Origin: Bacteroidetes bacterium UBA6661
GTDB lineage: Bacteria; Bacteroidota; Bacteroidia; AKYH767-A; OLB10
DNA: 6,351 bases
NCBI GenBank assembly: GCA_002455375.1
Contig: DKKR01000062.1
Location: 4,904-11,254, forward strand
Reading direction: 5' to 3'
Of this stretch, positions 1 to 6,198 are shown piece after piece (the first letter of the stretch is position 1; each line of letters begins with the position of its first letter). The translations under genes and the position numbers were made by a program. A model generated the notes under the pieces. It saw nothing but the letters and a program-made list of their open reading frames with translations, was not told the DNA's origin and searched no databases.

Positions 1-30
1 GGCGGAGGTGGAGGCGGAGGTGGCTGGTAA
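1..30 (+). CDS. 3' end of a gene with a Gly-rich C-terminal tail (partial)
   Basis: Only the last nine codons and the TAA stop are present. They read as eight glycines followed by tryptophan. The DNA is nearly a perfect two-copy 12-bp tandem repeat, which is how such glycine tails usually arise. Tails of glycine ending in Trp occur at the C-terminus of TPM-domain (YgcG-like) membrane proteins and in some other low-complexity proteins, but nine residues cannot decide the family. The gene converges with the glycosyltransferase on the other strand, with 25 bases between the two stop codons. The reading frame is inferred from the stop codon and the biased composition, so the call is moderate. Confidence 0.55.
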   Translation, partial: GGGGGGGGW

Positions 31-55
31 TGCTACTTATTTTATAAAATTCAGA

Positions 56-1429
56 TTACTGCATCAGGTTTTGTGCAAGCTGGCGAGTAAATTTTTTCTT
101 ATAGCATAAGTCATTGTAAATTGCTTGTTCAGGTAGGTAGTATATGCCAACGTTTTCATTTTTTAGTTTTAACAGCGTCTCTTCATCGGCATAATGCAAA
201 AGCATTATTTGCTGGTTCAGTTGTCCGATACTCAAAATGGAAATCATATTAACCCAATAGCCACAAATCACTGCATTGCGACCTTGCAGAAGGTGCGCTT
301 TTTCAATAACGCTTACAGCATATTTTATCCGCTGTGTTCTTTTGGCGTAATCATCAGAAACATTTCCACTAAAAGGGTCAAAACAAATTCTAAGGTTTCC
401 GACTTTTCTGGTCAGCGCATATTTTCCGGGCAATGCCGAGCGGTTGGGTTCGGCTAGATTGATACCTGCAAAAAAACAACTTAACACCAATGATGTGGTA
501 ACCAGCATCGGCCAAAGTTTATCCTGATGTGCAATGAGTATTACTAATATTACAAAAGGAATAACAGGAATAAGATAGGCTGATTTATGTGGCTCATAAA
601 GAAACAACAGTGTATAAATAATAATAGCAGAGAAAGCACCAAACAATATAGGTTTGTACTTTCTGCTTTGCTGATGGAATAATATATTTTGAACAGCAAA
701 GACAAAAGCAATACCAACCACTACAAAGCCTAAAGTACCCCAAACTCCAAAACTTGCTTTATAAATGGTTTTTAAAACAGACGGATATCCAAACTGATTA
801 ACGTAGGTAAGAAACTTTAATTGGTATTTCAGAATTAATGGAAGATAACATAATGCACTGAATATAGGAGTAAGAATCAGTAATTGACTGATTTGCTTCC
901 GGCTTTTATCAGCTTTATAGAGATAAATACACAGTGGTAGTAAAAAAAGTATTGCAGTGATGCGGCATCCTGTAGCTAAAGCAAGTGTGAGTGCTGCTAA
1001 AAATATATTTCTTCTTCCTGCAAAATAGAGTGATGCTAACAAAAAACACAGCGACCAGTTATAGTCCATTGCATTGGTACTTTGAATATAAAATACAGGA
1101 GTAAAAGCAAGAATTAATGCTCCGGCAGTAGCATTGAGTTTGTATTTGTTGCAGATTAAATAAAACAGCAGCACAGCAATGGTGCTTAAGAGTGCTGTAC
1201 ATAGGTTGAAAGCAAAAGAATGTTTTACAGGTAAAAAGTAATACACCCATTCGGGTACAGGATGTCCGGGTAAACGCGAATACTGATAACTATGTGTTGA
1301 ATCCATAGCAAGTGCATTTACGGCATAGCCCCATGCATCTTCTTCGGCACCATAGCCTGCATCAAGAAAAAACCAACGGCTGGCAAATACTAATAATCCC
1401 AAAAGGATAAGCCGCATAGTTTGATTCAT
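56..1429 (-). CDS. GT-C-type multi-pass membrane glycosyltransferase (ArnT/PMT-like, family 39-related)
   Basis: A polytopic inner-membrane protein of 457 aa from the chosen start, likely moving a sugar from a polyprenyl-phosphate donor to an acceptor on the periplasmic side; donor and acceptor are unknown. The first membrane helix (about residues 6-20) is followed by an acidic cluster Glu-Glu-Asp at 29-31, where GT-C enzymes carry their catalytic acidic residue, then the motif YSRLPGHP at 50-57. About ten more hydrophobic segments follow to residue 325. A Glu-Pro-His loop at 279-281 sits between late helices, and a soluble tail of about 130 residues ends the protein. The frame is open upstream to an ATG at 1456, but that lies upstream of the candidate promoter box at 1435-1442. 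I therefore prefer the ATG at 1429; the ATG at 1417 is also possible. It is divergent from the exonuclease gene. General membrane glycosyltransferase is fairly secure; the exact family is not. Confidence 0.8.
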   Translation of the reverse strand: MNQTMRLILLGLLVFASRWFFLDAGYGAEEDAWGYAVNALAMDSTHSYQYSRLPGHPVPEWVYYFLPVKHSFAFNLCTALLSTIAVLLFYLICNKYKLNATAGALILAFTPVFYIQSTNAMDYNWSLCFLLASLYFAGRRNIFLAALTLALATGCRITAILFLLPLCIYLYKADKSRKQISQLLILTPIFSALCYLPLILKYQLKFLTYVNQFGYPSVLKTIYKASFGVWGTLGFVVVGIAFVFAVQNILFHQQSRKYKPILFGAFSAIIIYTLLFLYEPHKSAYLIPVIPFVILVILIAHQDKLWPMLVTTSLVLSCFFAGINLAEPNRSALPGKYALTRKVGNLRICFDPFSGNVSDDYAKRTQRIKYAVSVIEKAHLLQGRNAVICGYWVNMISILSIGQLNQQIMLLHYADEETLLKLKNENVGIYYLPEQAIYNDLCYKKKFTRQLAQNLMQ

Positions 1430-1434
1430 GGACG

Positions 1435-1442
1435 CAAAGTAA
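1435..1442 (-). promoter_or_regulatory. Candidate Bacteroidota -7 promoter box for the glycosyltransferase
   Basis: The minus strand reads TTACTTTG, which matches the Bacteroidota -7 consensus TAnnTTTG at five of six fixed positions. Initiation about 5-7 bases downstream would fall at or just before the ATG at 1429, giving a leaderless or nearly leaderless mRNA. I found no clear TTG -33 element at the usual distance, which weakens the call. Confidence 0.4.
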
Positions 1443-1466
1443 CATGTTTTGACCATTTTTGTATGA

Positions 1467-1502
1467 TTTTGATTCTATTTTAACAACACATTTATATCTT
1501 TA
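1467..1502 (+). promoter_or_regulatory. Candidate Bacteroidota promoter for the beta-CASP exonuclease
   Basis: A TTTTG at 1467-1471 serves as a possible -33 element and TATCTTTA at 1495-1502 as the -7 box (consensus TAnnTTTG, last base differs). The spacer is 23 bases, at the long end of what is known for this phylum. Transcription would begin near 1507-1510, which leaves a leader of about 20 bases before the ATG at 1531 and rules out the upstream ATG at 1459. Confidence 0.45.
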
Positions 1503-1505
1503 CGT

Positions 1506-1522
1506 AATTGCAAATAATTGCA
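1506..1522. repeat. AATTGCA direct repeat with 10-bp period and overlapping dyad near the expected start site
   Basis: AATTGCA occurs at 1506-1512 and again at 1516-1522, exactly one helical turn apart. The same bases contain the inverted pair TGCAA (1509-1513) and TTGCA (1518-1522) around a four-base centre. It overlaps the predicted transcription start of the exonuclease gene, a position that would suit a repressor site or a small 5' hairpin. It is short and AT-rich, so chance is a real possibility. Confidence 0.3.
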
Positions 1523-1530
1523 GCACCGTC

Positions 1531-2517
1531 ATGGCAATGTTATTAGAGTTAACAAATAAGGGTATTTATTGTCCGCAGGCAGATGTCTATATTGACCCGC
1601 ATCGCAGAGTGGAAAATGCCATCATCACTCATGCACACAGCGACCATGCACGCCCGGGAAACAGTCACTATCTTGCACATAAAGATTCGGAAGCTATGCT
1701 GCGTATGCGATTGGGCGAACAAATTAGTTTGCGCACGGTTGCTTATGGTGAAACATTTACTATTAACGGAGTAAAGTTTTCTTTGCATCCTGCAGGTCAT
1801 ATTATCGGCAGTGCACAGATAAGAGTAGAATTTAAAGACGAAGTGTGGGTGGCAGCAGGCGACTACAAGTTGCATGATGATGGTTTCTGCCCCGTGTTTG
1901 AACATGTAAAGTGCAATGTGTTTATTACAGAGTCAACCTTTGGCTTACCCATTTACAAATGGCAGCCACAACAACAGACAATGCAGGATATTACTGCATG
2001 GATAAATACCAATAATCAACAACAAACTACTTCTGTGCTGATGGGTTATTCGCTTGGCAAGATGCAAAGGCTGATAAAGCAGTTAAACCATTTTGATTTT
2101 GGTATCTATGGTACATCTGATGTTGTGGCTGTCAACGAAAGATTACGTGAAGCCGGTTGTGATTTGCCTTATGTTAAACCGCTGAAATCAAACTTTGTGA
2201 AAGAAAATCTGAAAGGTGCATTAATATTTGCATCACCATCAGGAGCACGTTCGGCATTGTTTAAGAAACTTGAAAACTATAGTGTTGGCTATTGCAGTGG
2301 TTGGATGTTGCATGGCAAATCAAAATATTTCAGCGATGTTGACCGTGGTTTTGCACTCAGCGACCATGCCGACTGGGATGAGTTGAATACAGCAGTTAAA
2401 GAAAGTGGTGCAGAGAAAATATATGTAACTCATGGTAGTACTACAGCATTTTCAAAATGGCTTTGTGACAAAGGTTATGATGCAAAAGAAATTGAATTCA
2501 TGAAGGGGGTAGGGTAG
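1531..2517 (+). CDS. DNA-ligase-associated exonuclease, metallo-beta-lactamase/beta-CASP fold
   Basis: Predicted cytoplasmic metal-dependent nuclease of the family often annotated as 'ligase-associated DNA exonuclease', 328 aa from the chosen start. The N-terminus (LLELTNKGIYCPQADVYIDP) is characteristic of the family. The metal site is complete: HAHSDH at 34-39, His90 in HPAGH, and Asp111 in AAGDYKLHDD. The beta-CASP motifs follow: Glu134 in TESTFG (motif A), His279 in ALSDHAD (motif B) and His301 in VTHG (motif C). In other bacteria this gene sits with an ATP-dependent DNA ligase, an Lhr-type helicase and a PdeM-like phosphoesterase, and is thought to act in DNA repair. None of these lies beside it here; both neighbours are on the opposite strand. 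The frame opens at 1459, but the 24 extra residues do not fit the family and begin upstream of the promoter candidate. ATG 1537 is an alternative start that would match the usual MLLE beginning. Confidence 0.9.
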   Translation: MAMLLELTNKGIYCPQADVYIDPHRRVENAIITHAHSDHARPGNSHYLAHKDSEAMLRMRLGEQISLRTVAYGETFTINGVKFSLHPAGHIIGSAQIRVEFKDEVWVAAGDYKLHDDGFCPVFEHVKCNVFITESTFGLPIYKWQPQQQTMQDITAWINTNNQQQTTSVLMGYSLGKMQRLIKQLNHFDFGIYGTSDVVAVNERLREAGCDLPYVKPLKSNFVKENLKGALIFASPSGARSALFKKLENYSVGYCSGWMLHGKSKYFSDVDRGFALSDHADWDELNTAVKESGAEKIYVTHGSTTAFSKWLCDKGYDAKEIEFMKGVG

Positions 2518-2564
2518 TGGAGAGGGTGACTCGTCCAATTTCACGACAAGTCAGTATATAAAAA

Positions 2565-2966
2565 CTACCTAATCATCACACCGCGCTTTTCTAGCAATGG
2601 TATCTGTGTAAAAAACTCCTCATTTATAACTCCCGGAAGAAAAACATATTTACGATCATACATGGTGTTGTTAAGATAAAAGCTTACCCAGTATTCATTG
2701 TTCAGGTTAAGAACATTATCTGTAATAGGTTCAATCTTTACCCACGACTGCGGAGGAATATTTTCTATAAAATGTCTCAGGGTTGACGTTTTTCTTTCTT
2801 CACCTTCCATGATGCCATAGCCTTTGCTTGTAATTAATACACCTTGCAACACTTCATTTTTCAAGTTAATGATATAGGCATTCCAAACATCAGCACCGTT
2901 TGATTGTTCTTTTACAATGGCAACGGCTACGTTTTCAACTTTTAATTGAGGAATATCTTTTAGCAT
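2565..2966 (-). CDS. Conserved hypothetical protein, 133 aa (Bacteroidota type)
   Basis: A soluble 133-aa protein without signal peptide or membrane segment. It shows alternating hydrophobic stretches typical of a mostly beta fold: VAVAIVKE near 13-20, WNAYIINLK near 28-36, GVLITSKGYG near 42-51, and YWVSFYLNN near 92-100. It ends with PLLEKRGVMIR. From memory, similar proteins beginning MLKDI... and ending in a RGV segment are widespread in Bacteroidota, and some database entries label them phenylalanyl-tRNA synthetase subunit alpha. Nothing here resembles a tRNA synthetase catalytic core, so that label would be wrong. It lies 45 bases behind the serine hydrolase on the same strand, so it may be the last gene of the lipB transcript. 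No promoter box of the TAnnTTTG type is visible in the gap. The ATG at 2966 has no Shine-Dalgarno sequence. The function is unknown. Confidence 0.8.
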   Translation of the reverse strand: MLKDIPQLKVENVAVAIVKEQSNGADVWNAYIINLKNEVLQGVLITSKGYGIMEGEERKTSTLRHFIENIPPQSWVKIEPITDNVLNLNNEYWVSFYLNNTMYDRKYVFLPGVINEEFFTQIPLLEKRGVMIR

Positions 2967-3011
2967 ATTATATTAAACGAATAATGAAGTTAGAAGTTAC
3001 CTTATAGCATG

Positions 3012-4145
3012 TTATTCATACATTTTTATGACTTGTTCGGCATAAAATTTATAGTCATTAGGCTTTCCGTCCGGGTTGTTGCTGCGTTTATGTCCCAATC
3101 GCACAATAATCATCTGCATATCGGGAATAACAATAACATACTGCCCTAATATGCCACGCATGTAGTACACAGGATGATTGCTGATGTTAGATAGCCACCA
3201 TTGATAGCCGTAATGCTGAGCAGGTTTATTATCTTCCTTATCCGGTAAATTATTTGGTGTGGTACAAAGTGCTATAAAGGCAGAGTCAATAATTTGTTCG
3301 TTATTCCATCGTCCATGTTGCAAAACAAGTTTACCGAAACGTGCAAAGTCGCGTGCATTGCTGTAAAAGCAACAGTAAGCTTTTTCTATTCCATCTTTTT
3401 GATCAAGACTCCATTGTGCATTGTGTTCTGCACCCAATGGTTTCCAAAGTTTTTCTGATGCATATTCAGCCAGACTTTTTCCTGTTGCTTTATTCACGAT
3501 GATAGCTAACAATTCTGTATCGCAGCTTTTATATTCCCAGAATTTCCCAGGTGCTTCTGCAACACCTAATGAGGTAACCTGTTTGTAAAGTTGTGTTCCA
3601 TAATAGGCTTCAGTAACCTGCGATGTCAGCGAGGCATATCCTTCATTCCAATCAAGACCTGAACTCATCATCATCAAATGACGAATTGTAATTTTTGTTT
3701 TTTCACCTTCTTTAAACTCAGGAATAAAATCTGCAACTGGCTGGTCAAGGCTTTTAATTTTACCTTCGTCAATAGCTTTTCCAATCAGTAATGCTACAAT
3801 ACTTTTTGCCATAGAAAATGAATTGGAAAGTGATTCCTGCCCGTAGTTTTCCCAATATTTTTCAAAACAAATAGAGTCGTTTTTTAAAACTAAAAATGCA
3901 ACAGATTTGTTAGCTTCTAATAATGCAGTGAGTGTGTCGCTCAGATTTTTCTTATTATAGTCTGTAGAAACATTCCATGGCATTCCTGTTCCGTTTTTTA
4001 CTTCTCTGTTGTAAAACAAATTCAAATCGTCAATATCTACAAAATTGTAAACAAGAGCTTTGTAGTAATACAATTTTCCCGTAGCTGCAAGTGCTATTGT
4101 TGTTATCAGTAAAATAAACAGCAGGTATTTGATTATCTTTTTCAT
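3012..4145 (-). CDS. Exported serine hydrolase, beta-lactamase/class C-like family (COG1680 type)
   Basis: Predicted membrane-anchored or periplasmic serine hydrolase of 377 aa. The N-terminus has KK followed by a hydrophobic stretch at about 6-21 with no lipobox, so it is an uncleaved anchor or a Sec signal. The nucleophile motif is Ser111-Met-Ala-Lys114 (SMAK). A motif MMMSSGLDWNEGY precedes Tyr170, and Tyr205-Lys-Ser207 forms the second (YxS) catalytic motif. The third motif is RGILGQY at 330-336 instead of the KTG of classical beta-lactamases. This spacing resembles the 6-aminohexanoate-dimer hydrolase (NylB) branch, whose Ser112, Lys115, Tyr170 and Tyr215 I recall; that does not make it a nylonase. 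The natural substrate could be an ester, amide or peptide. Its start codon overlaps the lipB stop codon in an ATGA, which suggests translational coupling. The family call is firm, the substrate unknown. Confidence 0.88.
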   Translation of the reverse strand: MKKIIKYLLFILLITTIALAATGKLYYYKALVYNFVDIDDLNLFYNREVKNGTGMPWNVSTDYNKKNLSDTLTALLEANKSVAFLVLKNDSICFEKYWENYGQESLSNSFSMAKSIVALLIGKAIDEGKIKSLDQPVADFIPEFKEGEKTKITIRHLMMMSSGLDWNEGYASLTSQVTEAYYGTQLYKQVTSLGVAEAPGKFWEYKSCDTELLAIIVNKATGKSLAEYASEKLWKPLGAEHNAQWSLDQKDGIEKAYCCFYSNARDFARFGKLVLQHGRWNNEQIIDSAFIALCTTPNNLPDKEDNKPAQHYGYQWWLSNISNHPVYYMRGILGQYVIVIPDMQMIIVRLGHKRSNNPDGKPNDYKFYAEQVIKMYE

Positions 4146-4879
4146 GTTTTTTCTTTTGCTATTAGTTTTTCTTTTTCCACAGTTTTAATTGTGGCATTAA
4201 AAACATCACTGAAGTGTTTTAATAAAACAGATTTCACTTCATCAATATTCAAATTATTTCCAAGTTCTTTTGCCATGGATGTAACAGCTTTGTCGCTGAT
4301 GCCGCAGGGTACAATGTGGTTAAAATAATCCAACTGTGTATTTACATTGAGAGCCCATCCATGCATGGTTATCCATCTGCTGCAACGCACACCAAAGGCA
4401 CAAATCTTGCGTGCACTTGGTTTGCCCGCATCAATCCACACACCGGTTAGTTTTTCTATTCTGCTGCCTTCAATGCCATATTCTTTTAAAGTTCGGATAA
4501 TTACTTCTTCGAGAAAACGCATGTAGCGATGAATGTCATTAAAAAACAGGTCAAGATTCAGAATAGGATAACCAACAATCTGTCCCGGACCATGATAGGT
4601 AATATCACCACCACGATTTATTTTATAATAATCTGCATTGGCATTTTTAAGTTGTTGTTCGTTAGAAAGTAAATGTTCGGGTTTGCCGCTTTTTCCTAAG
4701 GTGAAAACGTGGGGATGTTCGCAAAATAATAAGTAATGTGGTGTTGGTGCATGATCACCCAAACCCTGATTACGTCCTTCTAATTTCAGTTGCATAATCT
4801 GTTGAAGAAGCTGCTCCTGAAAATCCCAGGTTTGTTTGTAATCTGATGAACCTAAATCAGCAAAAAATATTTCCTGCAC
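4142..4879 (-). CDS. lipB: Octanoyl-[acyl carrier protein]:protein N-octanoyltransferase (lipoate biosynthesis)
   Basis: LipB moves the octanoyl group from acyl carrier protein to a lysine of lipoate-dependent proteins (E2 subunits, glycine cleavage H protein), after which LipA adds sulfur. It is cytoplasmic. The signature RGGDITYHGPGQ is at 89-100. The catalytic Lys158 (ARKICAFGVR) and Cys192 (VPCGIS) are both present and 34 residues apart, the same spacing as Lys135 and Cys169 of the E. coli enzyme. MHGWALNVN at 172-180 is also conserved. At 245 aa the length is normal, with a charged Lys-rich tail. The start is a GTG at 4879: an in-frame TAA lies five codons upstream with no ATG between, and the first residues (EIFFADLGSSDYKQTW) fit the family N-terminus. 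It has its own promoter candidate and overlaps the next gene by four bases. No lipA is visible in the window. Confidence 0.96.
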   Translation of the reverse strand: MQEIFFADLGSSDYKQTWDFQEQLLQQIMQLKLEGRNQGLGDHAPTPHYLLFCEHPHVFTLGKSGKPEHLLSNEQQLKNANADYYKINRGGDITYHGPGQIVGYPILNLDLFFNDIHRYMRFLEEVIIRTLKEYGIEGSRIEKLTGVWIDAGKPSARKICAFGVRCSRWITMHGWALNVNTQLDYFNHIVPCGISDKAVTSMAKELGNNLNIDEVKSVLLKHFSDVFNATIKTVEKEKLIAKEKT

Positions 4880-4897
4880 TTTTTTTCTTATAATTTA

Positions 4898-4931
4898 CAA
4901 AGATAATTGAATAGGAGAAACGATTTTTCAA
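4898..4931 (-). promoter_or_regulatory. Bacteroidota-type promoter for lipB
   Basis: On the minus strand an exact -7 box TATCTTTG (4905-4898; consensus TAnnTTTG) follows a possible -33 TTG (4931-4929) after 23 bases. Transcription from about 4891-4893 would leave a leader of around a dozen bases before the GTG at 4879. It lies in the 65-base gap behind the peptidase gene, so lipB and the genes after it can be expressed independently of the peptidase. Confidence 0.6.
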
Positions 4932-4944
4932 CGATAAAGTTTAC

Positions 4945-6198
4945 TCACTGCAAGGCAATGATGAATGATTTCAAGAGTTGAAACACATTGTTGTACTTTG
5001 TTAACGGCAAAGTTTCTGACTTATCCATTACATCATGATACCATGTAACACCACCGAGAGTATAGATAAAAAATGCAGGCACACCCTTTTCACTGAAGTA
5101 ATAGTGATCACTGTTTTTTGCTTTACCTCTTTTGCCAACATTGCTAACATATTTTGCAGTGTCGTTTATAGACTGTAAAATTGAAAAATCTCTTTCAAAT
5201 TCAGTTGCATTAACAACCGTAATGCCTTCATCGCCTGTGCCAAGCAAATCGAGATTTATCAGAAAACGAATTTTTGATAATGGCAGTAGCGGATGTTCTG
5301 TATAATATTTTGAGCCCTGCAGACCGGCTTCTTCACCTGCAAATGCAATGAATAAAATGGAATAGGGTTGTCTGTTTTCTTGTTTTGAAAAATATTCGGC
5401 TAAAGAAAGTAACATGGCAACACCACTTGCATTGTCATTGGCACCGGGAAAGAATGTTTTATTTCCCATGCCACCCAAATGATCGTAATGTGCCGTTATT
5501 ACAATTAAAGAGTCAGGAATTTTATTTCCAGTAATTATTCCAATTACATTTTTTGAGTTATATTGGGCATTAAATTCTGCATCGGCATGAACTGTGATGC
5601 TTTTTGTTTGACGACTGAAAAGGCTATCATATACTTCAATAACAGGAATATTAAACACTGACGTGCCAACACTCCATGTCAATTTATGCGGTTCAAGAAT
5701 GACCAATACGCCTTTTTTTCGCTTAAAAAGCAAGGATGTAATTTCTTTTTGCAGCTTACTGAAAACCTGACGTGTTATGACATAGCAACTGTCGAAATCA
5801 TTATTAAGACTTGAAATGATTTCTGCAGAATCTGCCCATGCTACGGGCCATGTTCCATTGGCAGATGGTGATTGATGATGTATTAAAAACTCTTTTCCGG
5901 GAATCCAGGTTTTTGTGTCAGTAGTCAGACTTACATTTTTCGGAAAACGGTTTACCGGATGTGTAAAATGCTGAAACCATTTATCATCAACAGGCTTTAA
6001 TCCAAGTTTGCAGAATCTTTTTTTAATAAAATGTGCAGCTTTCTTATCACCATGTTTCAGGTAACCACGACCAAAATATTTTTCTGAAGATAATTCAGTA
6101 ATAACTTTTCGTGCATCATCTTGCTGTGCAAAAACAAGATGTGTAAATAGCAAAACATAAATAAAAATCAACGATGCAAAAAAAGATATTCGCAGCAT
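4945..6198 (-). CDS. Exported M28-family zinc metallopeptidase (aminopeptidase-like)
   Basis: Predicted secreted or periplasmic di-zinc peptidase of 417 aa, probably cutting amino acids from peptide N-termini. A signal peptide spans about residues 1-24: hydrophobic core, then VFA before QQDD, a good signal-peptidase I site. The region 30-215 is an N-terminal domain with a PA-like insert. The M28 catalytic domain follows with every expected ligand: His237 in AHYDH, the bridging Asp255 in GANDNASG, catalytic Glu289 and zinc ligand Glu290 in FAGEEAG, Asp317 in NLDLLG, and the last His388 in TWYHDVMD. The GANDNASG and AGEEAGLQGS blocks are classic for the family. Its ATG shares one base with the stop codon of the upstream gene (TAATG), suggesting translational coupling. 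The true substrate is not evident, and some family members use substrates other than peptides. Confidence 0.93.
   Translation of the reverse strand: MLRISFFASLIFIYVLLFTHLVFAQQDDARKVITELSSEKYFGRGYLKHGDKKAAHFIKKRFCKLGLKPVDDKWFQHFTHPVNRFPKNVSLTTDTKTWIPGKEFLIHHQSPSANGTWPVAWADSAEIISSLNNDFDSCYVITRQVFSKLQKEITSLLFKRKKGVLVILEPHKLTWSVGTSVFNIPVIEVYDSLFSRQTKSITVHADAEFNAQYNSKNVIGIITGNKIPDSLIVITAHYDHLGGMGNKTFFPGANDNASGVAMLLSLAEYFSKQENRQPYSILFIAFAGEEAGLQGSKYYTEHPLLPLSKIRFLINLDLLGTGDEGITVVNATEFERDFSILQSINDTAKYVSNVGKRGKAKNSDHYYFSEKGVPAFFIYTLGGVTWYHDVMDKSETLPLTKYNNVFQLLKSFIIALQ

Noticed and set aside
194..457. Open frame of 87 codons on the plus strand inside the glycosyltransferase gene
   Set aside because: It lies wholly opposite a convincing membrane-protein gene and its translation shows no family features.
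1059..1250. Open frame of 63 codons on the minus strand inside the glycosyltransferase gene
   Set aside because: It is in another frame of the same strand as the real gene, is rich in Cys and Phe in no recognisable pattern, and has no separate start signals.
1583..1774. Open frame of 63 codons on the plus strand within the exonuclease
   Set aside because: It is out of frame with the nuclease motifs and has no support of its own.
1549..1905. Open frame of 118 codons on the minus strand opposite the exonuclease
   Set aside because: It is antisense to the conserved metal-binding region of the nuclease; its Cys- and Met-rich translation looks like a shadow.
2527..2553. Imperfect inverted repeat TGACT...AGTCA between the converging exonuclease and hypothetical genes, considered as a terminator
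   Set aside because: The stem is five pairs, then a three-base bulge and three pairs, with no T-run on either side. It is too weak to call, although a terminator is expected in this gap.
2986..2999. Tandem GAAGTTA repeat in the gap between the serine hydrolase and the 133-aa gene
   Set aside because: Two copies of seven AT-rich bases could easily occur by chance, and no promoter box lies nearby.
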